Source: Bacillus sp. ISL-7 (GTDB lineage: Bacteria > Bacillota > Bacilli > Bacillales_B > DSM-18226). From it: a stretch of DNA of 64,000 nucleotides. Of this stretch, positions 9,783-19,424 are shown one piece after another (position 1 is the stretch's first letter; every line of letters starts with the position of its first letter). The stretch lies in the NCBI RefSeq assembly GCF_018613065.1, contig NZ_JAGGQW010000035.1:236974-300973 (forward strand). Direction: 5' to 3'. Made by a program: the position numbers and the translations under genes. A model generated the notes under the pieces. It made no database searches, was not told where the DNA came from, and worked only from the letters and a program-made list of their open reading frames with translations.

Positions 9783-10097
9783 TTATTTCAAACCCGAAAT
9801 AAAACCTTCAATTTCTTCCTGCGTTTTTCGGTCCTTACTTACGAATCGACCCAGCTCTTTCCCATTTTCAAAGGCAATAAAGCTCGGGATCCCAAAGACG
9901 TCTAATTGCTGACATATATCAATAAACTGATCACGGTCTACATGGATGAATGTATACTCATTAAATTTGGACTCTACTTCCGGTAGAACCGGCTCAATCA
10001 CGCGACAATCGGGGCACCAGCCTGCAGAAAACATGAAGATCGTTTTCCCATGATCGCGCAGCTGTTCAAATTGTTCAACTGATTCTAAATTCTTCAA
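9783..10097 (-). CDS. ytpP: Thioredoxin-like protein YtpP
   Basis: 104-aa thioredoxin-fold protein with redox motif WCPDC at 27-31 and the cis-proline loop GIPSF. The TTG at 10097 is preferred: GGAGG lies eight bases before it, whereas that same GGAGG would lie inside the coding sequence if translation began at the ATG at 10112. The CPDC rather than CGPC motif suggests a specialised reductase or thiol-disulfide partner (inference). Upstream of ytpQ as in B. subtilis. Confidence 0.88.
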   Translation of the reverse strand: MKNLESVEQFEQLRDHGKTIFMFSAGWCPDCRVIEPVLPEVESKFNEYTFIHVDRDQFIDICQQLDVFGIPSFIAFENGKELGRFVSKDRKTQEEIEGFISGLK

Positions 10098-10178
10098 ATT
10101 CAACACCTCCATTTGAATATATGACCTTTTTCGTAACATCTTCACAAATCATATCAGTCCTGCAGCATTTCAGTCCAA

Positions 10179-10682
10179 TTATTTGCTCCTTTGATATTGT
10201 CCCACTAAAAGGTTCATAACATGAGTAAACATTTCAGAACGATTCACTATTCCATTTGTAAAAATCCCGACTGCACCTTCTTGTTTCCTTACATTTTCCT
10301 TTTTCGCATAATCTTCCATAACCGGTCCGAGTTCTTCACCCGCCCTTAATCGAATGGCTATTTCTTCAGGCAGCAGGAGTCTTGCTCCACCTGCAATAAT
10401 CGGCTCCCTCCCAATTGATACAAGAGCCCCCCAGTTACAAATAAGCAAACCGTAACTCGTTTCCTGGACGCCTCCCTCAAGTCCAATCCCAATATCCCCA
10501 TTTCCCTGCTTTAAGGCAGTTGCCGCTCGATTAATGGCTCCTCTAATCGTTTCTTCGTCGGAAAAAGGCTGCTCGCTGACACCCGATGGGATATCTAAGG
10601 AAACATACTCATCTTCATGAGAAAAACTGTTTTTTACTGCAGTAATTTTAGCTGGGTTCTTTGAACCAATGATAATTTTCAT
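10179..10682 (-). CDS. DUF84 family inosine/xanthosine triphosphatase
   Basis: 167-aa protein of the YjjX/DUF84 family, which hydrolyses non-canonical purine nucleoside triphosphates (ITP, XTP) to keep them out of nucleic acids. Family signature GSKNPAKITAVKNSF at the N-terminus and GIGLEGGVQ in the middle. ATG at 10682 follows AAAGGAG; the upstream in-frame start at 10718 lacks a site. Lies 60 bases downstream of ytoP with a terminator-like hairpin between. Confidence 0.85.
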   Translation of the reverse strand: MKIIIGSKNPAKITAVKNSFSHEDEYVSLDIPSGVSEQPFSDEETIRGAINRAATALKQGNGDIGIGLEGGVQETSYGLLICNWGALVSIGREPIIAGGARLLLPEEIAIRLRAGEELGPVMEDYAKKENVRKQEGAVGIFTNGIVNRSEMFTHVMNLLVGQYQRSK

Positions 10683-10710
10683 TCTAGTAACTCCTTTAGA
10701 CATAGTAAAA

Positions 10711-10738
10711 GGAGGCATATTGTAAAATGCCCCCCATT
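10711..10738 (-). terminator. Terminator after ytoP
   Basis: On the minus strand GGGGGCAT, eight bases, ATGCCTCC, then TTTTACT. Sits between ytoP and the DUF84 gene. Confidence 0.6.
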
Positions 10739-10742
10739 AAAT

Positions 10743-11816
10743 TCAGCTGTTGGCTTTAATGGAATCGACCGTTGTTTGGTCACAAGCCTTGACTAATTTA
10801 ACAATTAACTCTTTAGCCGCTGCATAATCATCAACATGAACAATGGAGGCATGCGTATGAATATACCGAGAACAAATACCAACAACAGCACTTGGAACGC
10901 CCTCATTTGATTGATGAACACGACCGGCATCTGTTCCACCCTGTGAAACAAAATATTGGTAACGGATATTATGTGTTTCCGCTGTATCTAGTACAAACTC
11001 TCTCATCCCGCGATGGGTGACCATAGACCGGTCAAGGATCCTGAGCAAGGCCCCTTTGCCTAATTGGCCAAACTCTTGTTTATCTCCTGTCATATCATTG
11101 GCAGGACTTGCATCCAGTGCAAAGAAGAGGTCAGGTTTAATCATATTGGCGGCAGTTTGGGCACCACGTAAGCCTACTTCTTCTTGCACCGTTGCACCTG
11201 AATAGAGAGTATTTGGCAAGGTTTCGTCTTTAAGTTCTTGAAGCAATTCAATCGCTAAACCACAGCCGTAGCGATTATCCCATGCTTTAGCTAATATTTT
11301 TTTCGGATTAGCCATTGGAGTAAATGGACAAATAGGCAAAATCGCCTGTCCTGGCTTAATCCCAATTCGTTTTGCATCTTCACGGTCATCTGCGCCGATA
11401 TCGATCAGCATATTTTTAATTTCCATTGGTTTGTTGCGTTTTGCATCGTCCAATAGATGTGGTGGAATGGAACCAACGACACCAATCACCGGACCATTAT
11501 TTGTCATTACTTGAACCCGCTGAGCAAGAATAACCTGACTCCACCATCCGCCAAGCGGCTGAAAACGAAGCATTCCATTATCCGTTATAGAAGTAACCAT
11601 GAAGCCCACTTCATCCATATGACCGGCCACCATAACAGTTGGACCAGTCACCGTACCTCTTTTCACCCCAAAGATGCTGCCAAGATTGTCTTGAACAATT
11701 TCATCTGAGTATTGTGACAGTTGTTCTCTCATGAATTTTCTTACTAAGTGTTCATTTCCAGAGGCACCTGGAAGCTCTGTTAACGTTTGAAAAAGCTTTA
11801 AGGTTTGTTCATTCAT
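10743..11816 (-). CDS. ytoP: M42-family aminopeptidase YtoP
   Basis: 357-aa binuclear zinc/cobalt aminopeptidase (glutamyl-aminopeptidase/endoglucanase-like M42). Metal ligands are visible in order: AGHMDEVGF at 65-73, [15 protein letters not shown] with the catalytic Glu pair, and the final RYIHTHAS histidine. A good GGAGCC site precedes the ATG. Cytoplasmic peptide catabolism; forms dodecameric assemblies in related proteins. Neighbours ytzB divergently, as in B. subtilis. Confidence 0.93.
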   Translation of the reverse strand: MNEQTLKLFQTLTELPGASGNEHLVRKFMREQLSQYSDEIVQDNLGSIFGVKRGTVTGPTVMVAGHMDEVGFMVTSITDNGMLRFQPLGGWWSQVILAQRVQVMTNNGPVIGVVGSIPPHLLDDAKRNKPMEIKNMLIDIGADDREDAKRIGIKPGQAILPICPFTPMANPKKILAKAWDNRYGCGLAIELLQELKDETLPNTLYSGATVQEEVGLRGAQTAANMIKPDLFFALDASPANDMTGDKQEFGQLGKGALLRILDRSMVTHRGMREFVLDTAETHNIRYQYFVSQGGTDAGRVHQSNEGVPSAVVGICSRYIHTHASIVHVDDYAAAKELIVKLVKACDQTTVDSIKANS

Positions 11817-12007
11817 TTTTTTGAGGCTCCTTTGGATTTCTTTGGTAGTTTATGTAGATATTTTTATATTACAGAACTTCGATTTCTCTTTCCAACAATT
11901 GAATTTAATATTTGTCATATTATGTTCCTCATAGCAAATACGATATACTAAAGAAGAGAATTCTCGATAGTAATCTTTTCCAAATTTATTTTTTTGGAGG
12001 TCCTGTT

Positions 12008-12337
12008 ATGAATTGGAAGTCGTTTTTCCTCGGTGCAGCAGTTGGTATTATCGGTGGGTTTGCTGCTAAAGAAATGGTTAACTGTAAGACCCCTGTTTCA
12101 CCTGAAAAAGTATTAGAGCAAGTCAAAAAACAATTTAAGCAGAATGGTCCGATTAGCGGGTCATGGATACATATGGAAGCAGAGCCGTATGAAAAGCAGC
12201 AGATTAATTATCGTGTTTACAAAGGTGGTATTTCTAAAAACAACAATGGCACAAACGAACAATTTGAATTCATTGCAGATGCCCGAACGGGAACTTTATT
12301 AGATGTGCGTAATTTATCAGTGGAACTTGTATCATAA
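12008..12337 (+). CDS. ytzB: PepSY-like small protein YtzB
   Basis: 109-aa protein. The ATG at 12008 follows GGAGG by seven bases; a further upstream ATG at 11912 has no ribosome site. N-terminal Gly/Ala-rich hydrophobic segment (FFLGAAVGIIGGFAA), then a single PepSY-like domain ending in FEFIADARTGTLLDV. Probably membrane-anchored with the domain on the outer side (inference). Role unknown; in many bacilli it stands, as here, divergently next to ytoP. Confidence 0.82.
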   Translation: MNWKSFFLGAAVGIIGGFAAKEMVNCKTPVSPEKVLEQVKKQFKQNGPISGSWIHMEAEPYEKQQINYRVYKGGISKNNNGTNEQFEFIADARTGTLLDVRNLSVELVS

Positions 12338-12374
12338 GATTAAGCGTAAACGCGCCTTGTACAGAGGCAAGGAC

Positions 12375-12515
12375 ATTAGGACATTTTTGCTTTCCCATCC
12401 CAATTTTTGTCCTCATGAACCCCTCATGAGGACAGTTTTCGCTTTCCCGTTCCTATTCTTGTCTTCATGAATCTCTTATGAGGAATCTAAAAGCATTTCC
12501 GTTCTCATGAATGGT
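12375..12515. repeat. Three-unit 52-bp hairpin repeat array
   Basis: GCTTTCCC or its variant recurs at 12389, 12441 and 12493, exactly 52 bases apart. Each unit joins a pyrimidine-rich spacer to an inverted repeat. The best copy pairs GTCCTCATGA (12409-12418) with TCATGAGGAC (12424-12433) around ACCCC; the second copy (TCTTCATGA / TTATGAGGA) has decayed and the third keeps only the left arm. Lies between the convergent ytzB and ytnP genes. Confidence 0.8.
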
Positions 12516-12534
12516 ACCTTCGGCTATTTTCACC

Positions 12535-13377
12535 CTACCTTTCCCTCTTGATGCTCTCCACTATTTGCTTTCCGTTAGCGTCCCACTTCACTACCCGGTA
12601 ATAGGCATCATGATAAAAGCTAAACCATGCATTTTTTTTAAAGCCGTATGGCAGCCATTTTTCCTTTGCCGCTATTGAGGTCATTGGGTAATCATCATAG
12701 GCCATTACCCATAATACCGGTTGGTGGGCATGTGTTGCCATCAGATCTGCCATATGAATTAACATTTCCCCCTCGTCCTCTACGACAAGGATAGAATGTC
12801 CATCACTATGGCCCCCCGTATGGACCATTGTAATCGCCCCTAAATTCCAGTTTTCCTTGAAAGGAACCACCTGTGATTCAATGGCTTCCCAGTTTTCTTT
12901 CCAGTATGTATTTTTCGAACGAATATTGGGGTTACGCATTTCGTCCCATTCTACTTGTGAGGTAATAATTTGTGCATTGGGAAATGCGGAAACATATTGA
13001 TCATTTTCAAACTTGGTTAGGCCGCCGGCATGGTCAAAGTGCATATGGGTCATCAGGATGTAATCGATCTCCTCTGCTTTTAACCCTAATTTTATTAATG
13101 ATTCATCAAGCTCCGATTCCTTGGTGACTCCAAAATTTCTTAATTGCTTTTCCGATAACTTTCCTTTTCCAATACCGGTTTCTACTAAGAAATTCTTTCC
13201 ATCCATTTGAAGTAACATGGGATCTGTTGGCAATTCAATTTGATTTTTCTCATTGGGTGGATATTTCTTGGACCATAACCCTTTTGGAACAACCCCAAAC
13301 ATGGCACCACCGTCTAAATTGGTTACCCCTCCAGATAACCACTTCAATGATACGCCGCCTATTTTTAATGTTTCCAA
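12535..13377 (-). CDS. ytnP: Metallo-beta-lactamase-fold hydrolase, YtnP family
   Basis: 280-aa MBL-fold enzyme; B. subtilis YtnP is a lactonase that quenches quorum signals. Zinc motif HMHFDHAGG at 111-119, later HTGGHSDGH and [13 protein letters not shown] supply the remaining ligands. The start is TTG at 13377, eight bases after GGGGG; an ATG within the site is out of frame. No signal peptide, so cytoplasmic. Stands upstream of nothing obvious on its strand; the 3' side faces the repeat array. Confidence 0.88.
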   Translation of the reverse strand: METLKIGGVSLKWLSGGVTNLDGGAMFGVVPKGLWSKKYPPNEKNQIELPTDPMLLQMDGKNFLVETGIGKGKLSEKQLRNFGVTKESELDESLIKLGLKAEEIDYILMTHMHFDHAGGLTKFENDQYVSAFPNAQIITSQVEWDEMRNPNIRSKNTYWKENWEAIESQVVPFKENWNLGAITMVHTGGHSDGHSILVVEDEGEMLIHMADLMATHAHQPVLWVMAYDDYPMTSIAAKEKWLPYGFKKNAWFSFYHDAYYRVVKWDANGKQIVESIKRER

Positions 13378-13444
13378 CTTTCCATCCCCCTTTGTACCTT
13401 TTTCTATATATTAACATTGACTAACTATTTAGAGAAACGAAAAA

Positions 13445-13467
13445 GGACAGTTCAAAATTGAACTGTC
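13445..13467 (-). terminator. Terminator after trmB
   Basis: Perfect inverted repeat GGACAGTTCAA / TTGAACTGTCC flanking a two-base loop, with a T run (TTTTTCG) on the minus-strand side. Confidence 0.7.
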
Positions 13468-13475
13468 CCTAAAAT

Positions 13476-14117
13476 TTAGTTTTGATACTTTACTTCACAA
13501 CGATAAATGCGACTTCCTTTTTCTGAAAATTTCTCTTCATACTCTGTCATGATGTTACCTTCATAATCACTTTTATGAAGATCTAGACTAATGTACTTTA
13601 ATAATAAACCGTACTCCGAAAAGCTCATTAAAGAATTTTCAAATAACCCTTGGTTGTCGGTTTTGAAATGGATTTCTCCACCATCAACCATAATATCCTC
13701 ATAAAGCTTCAAGAAATCCTTATATGTTAATCTTCTTTTTCTATGACGATATTTTGGCCATGGGTCAGAAAAGTTTAAATAGACCTGATTCACATCATTC
13801 TTTGTAAAGTATTTTGCTAAATCATTTGCATCTACGTTAAGAAGCCTGAGGTTCGGTAAATCGGCTTCAATTAAGCGGTCCAATGCTGTAATGATGACAC
13901 TGTCGTATATTTCAATCCCAATATAATTAATCCCCGGATTTGCTTTCGCCATTTCCGTAATAAATTGACCTTTTCCTGTGCCCACTTCAATATGAAGTGG
14001 ATGATCGTTTTCAAATACTTCATGCCATTTTCCTTTATATTGTTCTGGATTGGCAACTATATATTGGGGATGCTGTTCTATTTTTTCCTTTGCCCAAGGT
14101 TTATGTCTGACTCTCAT
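13476..14117 (-). CDS. trmB: tRNA (guanine-N7-)-methyltransferase
   Basis: 213-aa SAM-dependent enzyme forming m7G46 in tRNA. Contains the SAM-binding EVGTGKGQF loop, and the family signature [15 protein letters not shown] near residues 117-131. GGAGTG lies before the ATG. Length is normal for bacilli. Divergent from ytzH, as in B. subtilis; a short palindromic sequence near 13445-13465 (GACAGTTC / GAACTGTC) provides its terminator. Confidence 0.94.
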   Translation of the reverse strand: MRVRHKPWAKEKIEQHPQYIVANPEQYKGKWHEVFENDHPLHIEVGTGKGQFITEMAKANPGINYIGIEIYDSVIITALDRLIEADLPNLRLLNVDANDLAKYFTKNDVNQVYLNFSDPWPKYRHRKRRLTYKDFLKLYEDIMVDGGEIHFKTDNQGLFENSLMSFSEYGLLLKYISLDLHKSDYEGNIMTEYEEKFSEKGSRIYRCEVKYQN

Positions 14118-14217
14118 TTATGACACTCCTAAAAATAATATTGTTTACTACATATCATGCACCATTTGTCCTTACAAGTTTAACTATATGGAAATAAGAT
14201 GATGCATAAACAAAAAA

Positions 14218-14252
14218 AGAATTCACAACCTAACAGTGTGAATTCTTGTTTT
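14218..14252 (+). terminator. Leader terminator/attenuator before ytzH
   Basis: Ten-base perfect stem AGAATTCACA / TGTGAATTCT with a nine-base loop, followed by TGTTTTTAAA, directly ahead of the ytzH ribosome site at 14265-14273. No upstream gene on this strand could own it. Confidence 0.6.
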
Positions 14253-14280
14253 TAAATAACACTTGAGAGGGTGTACATTC

Positions 14281-14559
14281 ATGCCATTAAGTCATGGTGA
14301 CCAAGTTACATTATTAAAAGATATATTAAACAATCATCAAACAGATTGCTGCGGGTCCGTTTCAGAATGTGAACAACTGGAACGCTTAGTAAAATCCCTA
14401 ATGGTTAATACACAGGTTGATCAAAATGTTAAAAATATCTTACAGGAAGTATATCAGTACAGCCAACATGGTGTTGGCACAGCAGATTTAGATCAACACA
14501 TCTTATCAAACCAAGAAAATTTATCCAATTGGGTTAGCGATATTGGTCAGTTTTCTTAA
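14281..14559 (+). CDS. ytzH: YtzH-like protein
   Basis: 92-aa cytoplasmic protein of the YtzH family, all-helical in appearance with a CCGSVSECEQLERL motif. The ATG at 14281 lies seven bases after GAGAGGGTG. Function unknown. Its stop codon abuts the stop of the convergent ytmP gene, the same arrangement known in B. subtilis. The leader carries a terminator-like hairpin. Confidence 0.85.
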   Translation: MPLSHGDQVTLLKDILNNHQTDCCGSVSECEQLERLVKSLMVNTQVDQNVKNILQEVYQYSQHGVGTADLDQHILSNQENLSNWVSDIGQFS

Positions 14560-15333
14560 CTAGAGAATTCCATCTAAGAACTTTATCCATTTGTTCATTT
14601 CTTCCAAGCGATTTTTATTTTTATACCATTGGATAGAAGAAAGAGTTTGAATGGTCACATACCATTTCATGCGCAGTTTTAGGTTATCTGTCAGCTTTTT
14701 TCCGTATAGCTTAAGCCAATCCTGCCAATTTTCTTCGGGAATATACCAATAAAGGAGCAGCCCTAGGTCAATGGCGGGGTCGGCAATCATTGCCCCGTCC
14801 CAATCAATCAAGTACAACTGGTTGTCTTCTGCAAGCAGCCAATTGTTATGGTTGACATCACCATGACAAACCACCTTTTCATCGCAATAAACATTTAAAG
14901 CTTCTTTTTTTAAAAAGTTCATTGCTTTTTGCGATTCAGGCATTAGGAGTACCTCTTCATCTAACTCGTTTGCAACTCTTTGCAATAACGGTTCAGGATG
15001 CATTGGAGAGCTCTCTAATCGACTTAACATTCCTAACATTGGCTCGGAGCAATGAATTTTCTTAAGCAGTTTCGCCACGAGTTCTTGGTTCATTTCAGAC
15101 GGCTTTAACTCTCTGCCGGGAAGCCACTGCTGTGCAGTTATGACGTCTCCACTTTCCAACCGTTTTGTCCAAACAAGCTTTGGGACGATGCCTTCTGCTG
15201 AGAGTACAGCAAGGAACGGAGAAGAATTCCGCTTTAAAAAAAGCCTTTGGTCTTTATATTTCGCATAAAAGGCTTCACCTGTTTTGCCTCCAGCAGGGGT
15301 AATTTCCCATTCTTGTCCTAGTATATGATCCAA
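14560..15333 (-). CDS. ytmP: Phosphotransferase (APH-fold) YtmP
   Basis: 257-aa aminoglycoside/choline-kinase-like protein. The catalytic loop HGDVNHNNW and the metal-binding LIDWDGA motif show an intact phosphotransferase active site; the physiological substrate is unknown and antibiotic resistance should not be inferred. Start is TTG at 15333 with AAGGTGAG eight bases upstream. Ends back to back with ytzH. In bacilli the gene regularly accompanies trmB, ytzH and amyX. Confidence 0.87.
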   Translation of the reverse strand: MDHILGQEWEITPAGGKTGEAFYAKYKDQRLFLKRNSSPFLAVLSAEGIVPKLVWTKRLESGDVITAQQWLPGRELKPSEMNQELVAKLLKKIHCSEPMLGMLSRLESSPMHPEPLLQRVANELDEEVLLMPESQKAMNFLKKEALNVYCDEKVVCHGDVNHNNWLLAEDNQLYLIDWDGAMIADPAIDLGLLLYWYIPEENWQDWLKLYGKKLTDNLKLRMKWYVTIQTLSSIQWYKNKNRLEEMNKWIKFLDGIL

Positions 15334-15553
15334 AATTGCTCACCTTCAATTTATGCCGTTCTAATGGGCTTATTCCCCTTATTTCTAAGAGGTAAAACCT
15401 GCGCTGCCGGAAGGTCCTATATTACCACAGTTTCATTAACAGCTTTTTATTTTTTTAGAAATAAAAAAAAGCTATTGAAACCATTGCACACAATAGCCAT
15501 CTTAATAAATTTTATCTCGGATTACCTTTTTTCGTCAAGTAAATCTGAAGAAA

Positions 15554-17686
15554 CTATTTTTTTAGCAAAACATTTATGGAAACTGGCTCCATCAAAACTT
15601 CGCCACCATGCAAAATCTTTTTAGAGGAAATTTCAGCTTGTTCATGGTCAACTAAAACAGCCCAGTCCCCTTCTGGTATCGAAATTGCTTGCTTCTTTGA
15701 CGAAGGGTTAATTAATAAGATTACATCATCTTCCCTATTAAACAAATACCCCAACATCGGTGCAGCTAATGGTAATTGTCGTATATTTGCACGGATTTCA
15801 GCAGAAGTTCTCATTCGGAAAGAATAAAGAGATTTACGGATTTGAATAAGTCCTTTAATATATTTTACGTTTTCTTTATATATTATCTTTCTATCCCAAT
15901 CAAGTTGATTGATTGGATCAGGAGAACGATAACTATTTCCATCACCCTTTTTTGTTCGCAAAAACTCTTGGCCGCTGTGGAGAAATGGAATTCCTTGTGA
16001 TAATAAGACAATACTCGTTGCGAGACGATGATATTTTATTCGTAAAGAATCCTCTGCATCAGGGAGACAAGCAATAAGTTTATCCCACATTGTATGATTA
16101 TCATGGCACTCAACATAGTTCACTGATTGGAAGGGTTCATTAAAAAGGGCCACCCCCTGTTTCGTAAAACCGATACTGCCCGTTATAACCTCATTTGCGG
16201 CTTCAACGTAGTGCTCATTTCCTAAGGCAAAACCTTTATCAAACAAGTTAAATGAACTACCTTTTATACAATCACGATATTTATCATTGAATTGAGCTAT
16301 TTTTGGCATTTTTGCCTGATTTGCTATTGTTGCTTTCCGCTCAACTGGAAGAGGTGTGTTGAGACTCCAGCCTTCACCGATGATGATTGTTCCTTTTGAC
16401 AGACTGTCGCACACTTTCCTTACTTCGTTCATAGTCTCTACATCCAATATCCCCATCAAATCAAAGCGAAAACCATCGATATGATATTCCTTCAGCCAAT
16501 AACGAATCGAATCAACAATATATTTTCTGACCATTTTTCGTTCTGATGCAATGTCATTCCCAACCCCTGTACCATTGGAAGGGAGTCCAATTTCGTTATG
16601 ACGGAAATAATAACCCGGGACCACCTTTTCAAAGGAGGAATTCTCACGGATGTAAACATGATTATAAACCACATCCATAATCACTCGAAGTCCAAGACTA
16701 TGAACTTGATCAATTAACTGTTTTAACTCCATGATTCTTGAATAGGGATTGGCAGGATTCGTTGAATAGCTTCCTTCGGGAGCATTGAAATGGAGAGGAT
16801 TATATCCCCAATTATATTCATTATTTGGTTGCAGTTCATCGACGCCAGCAAAATCATGGAAGGGGAGGAATTCTATATGGGTAATACCAAGGTCTTTTAT
16901 ATAAGATAATCCTGTAGGTTCATCGTCGATCCCTTTTGTATTTAGCTCACCTGCACCTAGATAAAGTCCTTTATTCTTTACACCACTTTTAGGGTGGATC
17001 GTTAAGTCTCTGATATGTGTTTCATAAATGATTGCATCTACGGCATTTTCAATAGCGGGTAAGTTTGGACGCGGCCTATGTGTTTTCTCAAGCCTCACAA
17101 TCACTCCAAACTCGCCATTGACCGTCACAGCCTTAGCATAAGGATCTGTAGCCTCTCGCCATTCTTGATTAACAAGGATGAGGAAACTATATTGATAGAA
17201 TTCTAATTCACGGTTGACAGTAACAGACCATATGCCGCGATCCTCTCGTTTCATTTTTACAATTTCTGAAAAGCTGCTATTAGCAGGACGTAACTTTAAT
17301 TTAACTTGGGTGGCGGTTGGGGCCCATAGCTTAAAACAGGTTTGGCCAGCATGAAACGTAACACCAAGGTCATTACCGTCATAATAGAATTTCTCGTCAA
17401 AGGCGTCCGTTCGAATCACTGCACCAATATGCAGGTCTGTTTTCCCGCCATGTTCATCTATAATCACATATTGTTTTTCAAAGGAATAGTCTTTTGAAAA
17501 TTCACAAATATATTTCATATTATTATCTATTTGACTCTTCTCGATGATTTTCAAGGGATGTTCTTGAAAATCACTAGAAATTAAGAAAGCGGATGACAAA
17601 CCGTGATGATAGGAAAGTGGTAGAAGAATCGTAATGATCTTCATCTCATCTAGATAGGCAAAGAAATTTCGGTCAGTAGCAATCAT
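15554..17686 (-). CDS. amyX: Type I pullulanase
   Basis: 710-aa glycoside hydrolase family 13 debranching enzyme that cleaves alpha-1,6 links of pullulan and branched glucans. N-terminal CBM48-like beta domain, then the signature YNWGYNP (type I pullulanases usually YNWGYDP), region I DVVYNHVY, region II GFRFDLMG with the nucleophile Asp, region III IIGEGWSL with the acid Glu and region IV VECHDNHTMWD. No signal peptide, so intracellular. GAGAGGGAC precedes the ATG, which overlaps the 3' end of ytlR by 14 bases, implying translational coupling. Confidence 0.95.
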   Translation of the reverse strand: MIATDRNFFAYLDEMKIITILLPLSYHHGLSSAFLISSDFQEHPLKIIEKSQIDNNMKYICEFSKDYSFEKQYVIIDEHGGKTDLHIGAVIRTDAFDEKFYYDGNDLGVTFHAGQTCFKLWAPTATQVKLKLRPANSSFSEIVKMKREDRGIWSVTVNRELEFYQYSFLILVNQEWREATDPYAKAVTVNGEFGVIVRLEKTHRPRPNLPAIENAVDAIIYETHIRDLTIHPKSGVKNKGLYLGAGELNTKGIDDEPTGLSYIKDLGITHIEFLPFHDFAGVDELQPNNEYNWGYNPLHFNAPEGSYSTNPANPYSRIMELKQLIDQVHSLGLRVIMDVVYNHVYIRENSSFEKVVPGYYFRHNEIGLPSNGTGVGNDIASERKMVRKYIVDSIRYWLKEYHIDGFRFDLMGILDVETMNEVRKVCDSLSKGTIIIGEGWSLNTPLPVERKATIANQAKMPKIAQFNDKYRDCIKGSSFNLFDKGFALGNEHYVEAANEVITGSIGFTKQGVALFNEPFQSVNYVECHDNHTMWDKLIACLPDAEDSLRIKYHRLATSIVLLSQGIPFLHSGQEFLRTKKGDGNSYRSPDPINQLDWDRKIIYKENVKYIKGLIQIRKSLYSFRMRTSAEIRANIRQLPLAAPMLGYLFNREDDVILLINPSSKKQAISIPEGDWAVLVDHEQAEISSKKILHGGEVLMEPVSINVLLKK

Positions 17687-18656
17687 TCGAGTCCCTCTCT
17701 TTCAACTCCACTTCTTCCGGACGTTTTATTCTCGACAACACTTCCAAAGCTCTTGCTTGAAGATGTATATTCAAAGGAGTAAATCCAATATGCTCCCCAT
17801 CTGCGTGAACAAAAAGGGCTGAAGGGGATTGGATAGAAACATCCTTTCCTGTATAAGTTTTCACTTCTTTAAAATAGATGTGCTTCCCCCAAAACACACT
17901 GATAAAAACGAGTAAAAGCTTCCACCTTGATAATCGTTTAACAACGGTTATATCAAAAAGTCCATCATCAGGCTCGGCCACAGGGGCAATTTTCATTCCA
18001 CCGCCATAATATGGTTGGTTGGAAACCGTTACAAACCATGTTTGTTCAAATATATGCTTTTCTCCGTCAATTGATAAATCAATTGTTGAGGTTTTATAAG
18101 TAAATAATTTTTTTAATAGAAAATAAACATAAACCAACCTGCCCAACGAAAGTTTATTGAGTAATGCCTTCATCCGGGATTGATTAACTTCATAAGAAAT
18201 GATTGCATCAAACCCAGCACCCACATTGTTAATAAAATAGTGCTGATTCGAATCATCTATGGTAATTTTCCCAATATCAATAGGCAGACCTTTATGTTTC
18301 GCGAGGCGGAGAATCACTGCTAATGCTTCCACGGGGTCGACAGGAATTTGAAATCCTCTGGAAAAATCATTTCCAGACCCACCAGGGATAAATCCCAGTG
18401 TAATATTATTATCCTTCACTGCTCCATTTACCACTTCATGCATCGTTCCATCTCCGCCAACAGCGATGATCATCTTTTGCTCAGGGTTCTTTAACGTAAT
18501 TTGGCTGGCAAGGATATTTGCATGGCCTGGATATTCGGTAAAGAATGCAAGGTAGGAAACCTGTTCAACTTTGAGTTGCTGTTCTACCCGTTCCCAAATC
18601 TTAAAGCAGTGGCCATTTCCAGCTTTTGGATTAATAATAAAGTAAATTTGTTTCAT
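17673..18656 (-). CDS. ytlR: Diacylglycerol/lipid kinase family protein YtlR
   Basis: 327-aa DAGK-catalytic-domain protein. NPKAGNG at 9-15 and GGDGTMHEVVNG starting at 67 form the nucleotide-binding and catalytic loops; a second sugar-kinase-like beta domain follows (YYGGGMKIAP, DGLFDITVV). Phosphorylates a lipid or related alcohol; the exact substrate is not determined. Upstream of and overlapping amyX, as in B. subtilis. Confidence 0.88.
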   Translation of the reverse strand: MKQIYFIINPKAGNGHCFKIWERVEQQLKVEQVSYLAFFTEYPGHANILASQITLKNPEQKMIIAVGGDGTMHEVVNGAVKDNNITLGFIPGGSGNDFSRGFQIPVDPVEALAVILRLAKHKGLPIDIGKITIDDSNQHYFINNVGAGFDAIISYEVNQSRMKALLNKLSLGRLVYVYFLLKKLFTYKTSTIDLSIDGEKHIFEQTWFVTVSNQPYYGGGMKIAPVAEPDDGLFDITVVKRLSRWKLLLVFISVFWGKHIYFKEVKTYTGKDVSIQSPSALFVHADGEHIGFTPLNIHLQARALEVLSRIKRPEEVELKERDSNDCY

Positions 18657-18678
18657 ATTACCAACCCTTATTTTAATT

Positions 18679-19257
18679 TTATGTTTTTGTGTAATTTAAA
18701 GGAAATACTTTTAGGGCTTCATACTTGGGTGTTTTATTAAGGTTTGTCCGATATAATACTACTTCACTTGCTTCAAATGAGAGAGGGTTAGGCTGAAGAT
18801 CTTCCCATAAATCAAGCATTGCCTTTTGGAAAGGATGGACCCCGCCCCACTTTCTAGCAAGTGTTATATGAGGTCGAAAGGGTCTGGTTTCAAGTTGAAA
18901 CCCTGCATTCTCACAAGCAGAAAACACCTTTTTTCTGATGGCTTGTAAATGTTTGCTTTCATCGGTATCTGCCCAAAAAACACGAGGAGAATCAGCACTT
19001 CCGAAAAATCCAAGTTTGTTGATTTTCAGGGTGAAAGCTTTCTCATCTTTAAGGGCATCCTTAACATTATTTTCTGCAAGTGCAAGTTTATCAGGTGGAG
19101 CACTGCCTAGAAATGCTAGGGTTATATGCAAATCTTGATAATGAACCCAGCGGCTAAATGGGATTCGTTCCTTTATTTTTTCCATATGTTCTTGCATCGT
19201 TAATTTTGTTTGTTCTGGTATTCTTACGGCAAAGAAAAAATGAGATCGATGTTCCAT
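18679..19257 (-). CDS. thpR: RNA 2',3'-cyclic phosphodiesterase (LigT/ThpR)
   Basis: 192-aa 2H phosphoesterase. The two catalytic HxTx motifs are HITL at 44-47 and HITL at 130-133, spaced as expected. It opens 2',3'-cyclic phosphates on RNA; the in vivo RNA is unknown. First gene of a likely thpR-ytlR-amyX transcription unit (22 bases to ytlR). GGAAG site precedes the ATG. B. subtilis counterpart is YtlP. Confidence 0.9.
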   Translation of the reverse strand: MEHRSHFFFAVRIPEQTKLTMQEHMEKIKERIPFSRWVHYQDLHITLAFLGSAPPDKLALAENNVKDALKDEKAFTLKINKLGFFGSADSPRVFWADTDESKHLQAIRKKVFSACENAGFQLETRPFRPHITLARKWGGVHPFQKAMLDLWEDLQPNPLSFEASEVVLYRTNLNKTPKYEALKVFPLNYTKT

Positions 19258-19424
19258 TGTTATCTTCCTTTCTTTAGTTAATTTTAGTCTATTTTGTCCT
19301 AAATGTATCTATTAGCAAACAGACAATTACCCGATATTTTTTACATAGAGCATAAATTTATTTATTATTAGATAGGAAACTATAATTTTAGAACTTATTT
19401 CAAGGTATTGAAAGGAAGGTCCCT

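Noticed and set aside
14560..15333. Aminoglycoside resistance gene
   Set aside because: The APH-fold motifs are present, but this is the core YtmP protein in its usual neighbourhood; no sign of acquisition.
15325..15624. 99-aa plus-strand frame between ytmP and amyX
   Set aside because: Overlaps the ytmP start and amyX end, low-complexity Phe/Lys-rich, no ribosome site. The 220-base gap holds only a possible weak hairpin near 15469-15500.
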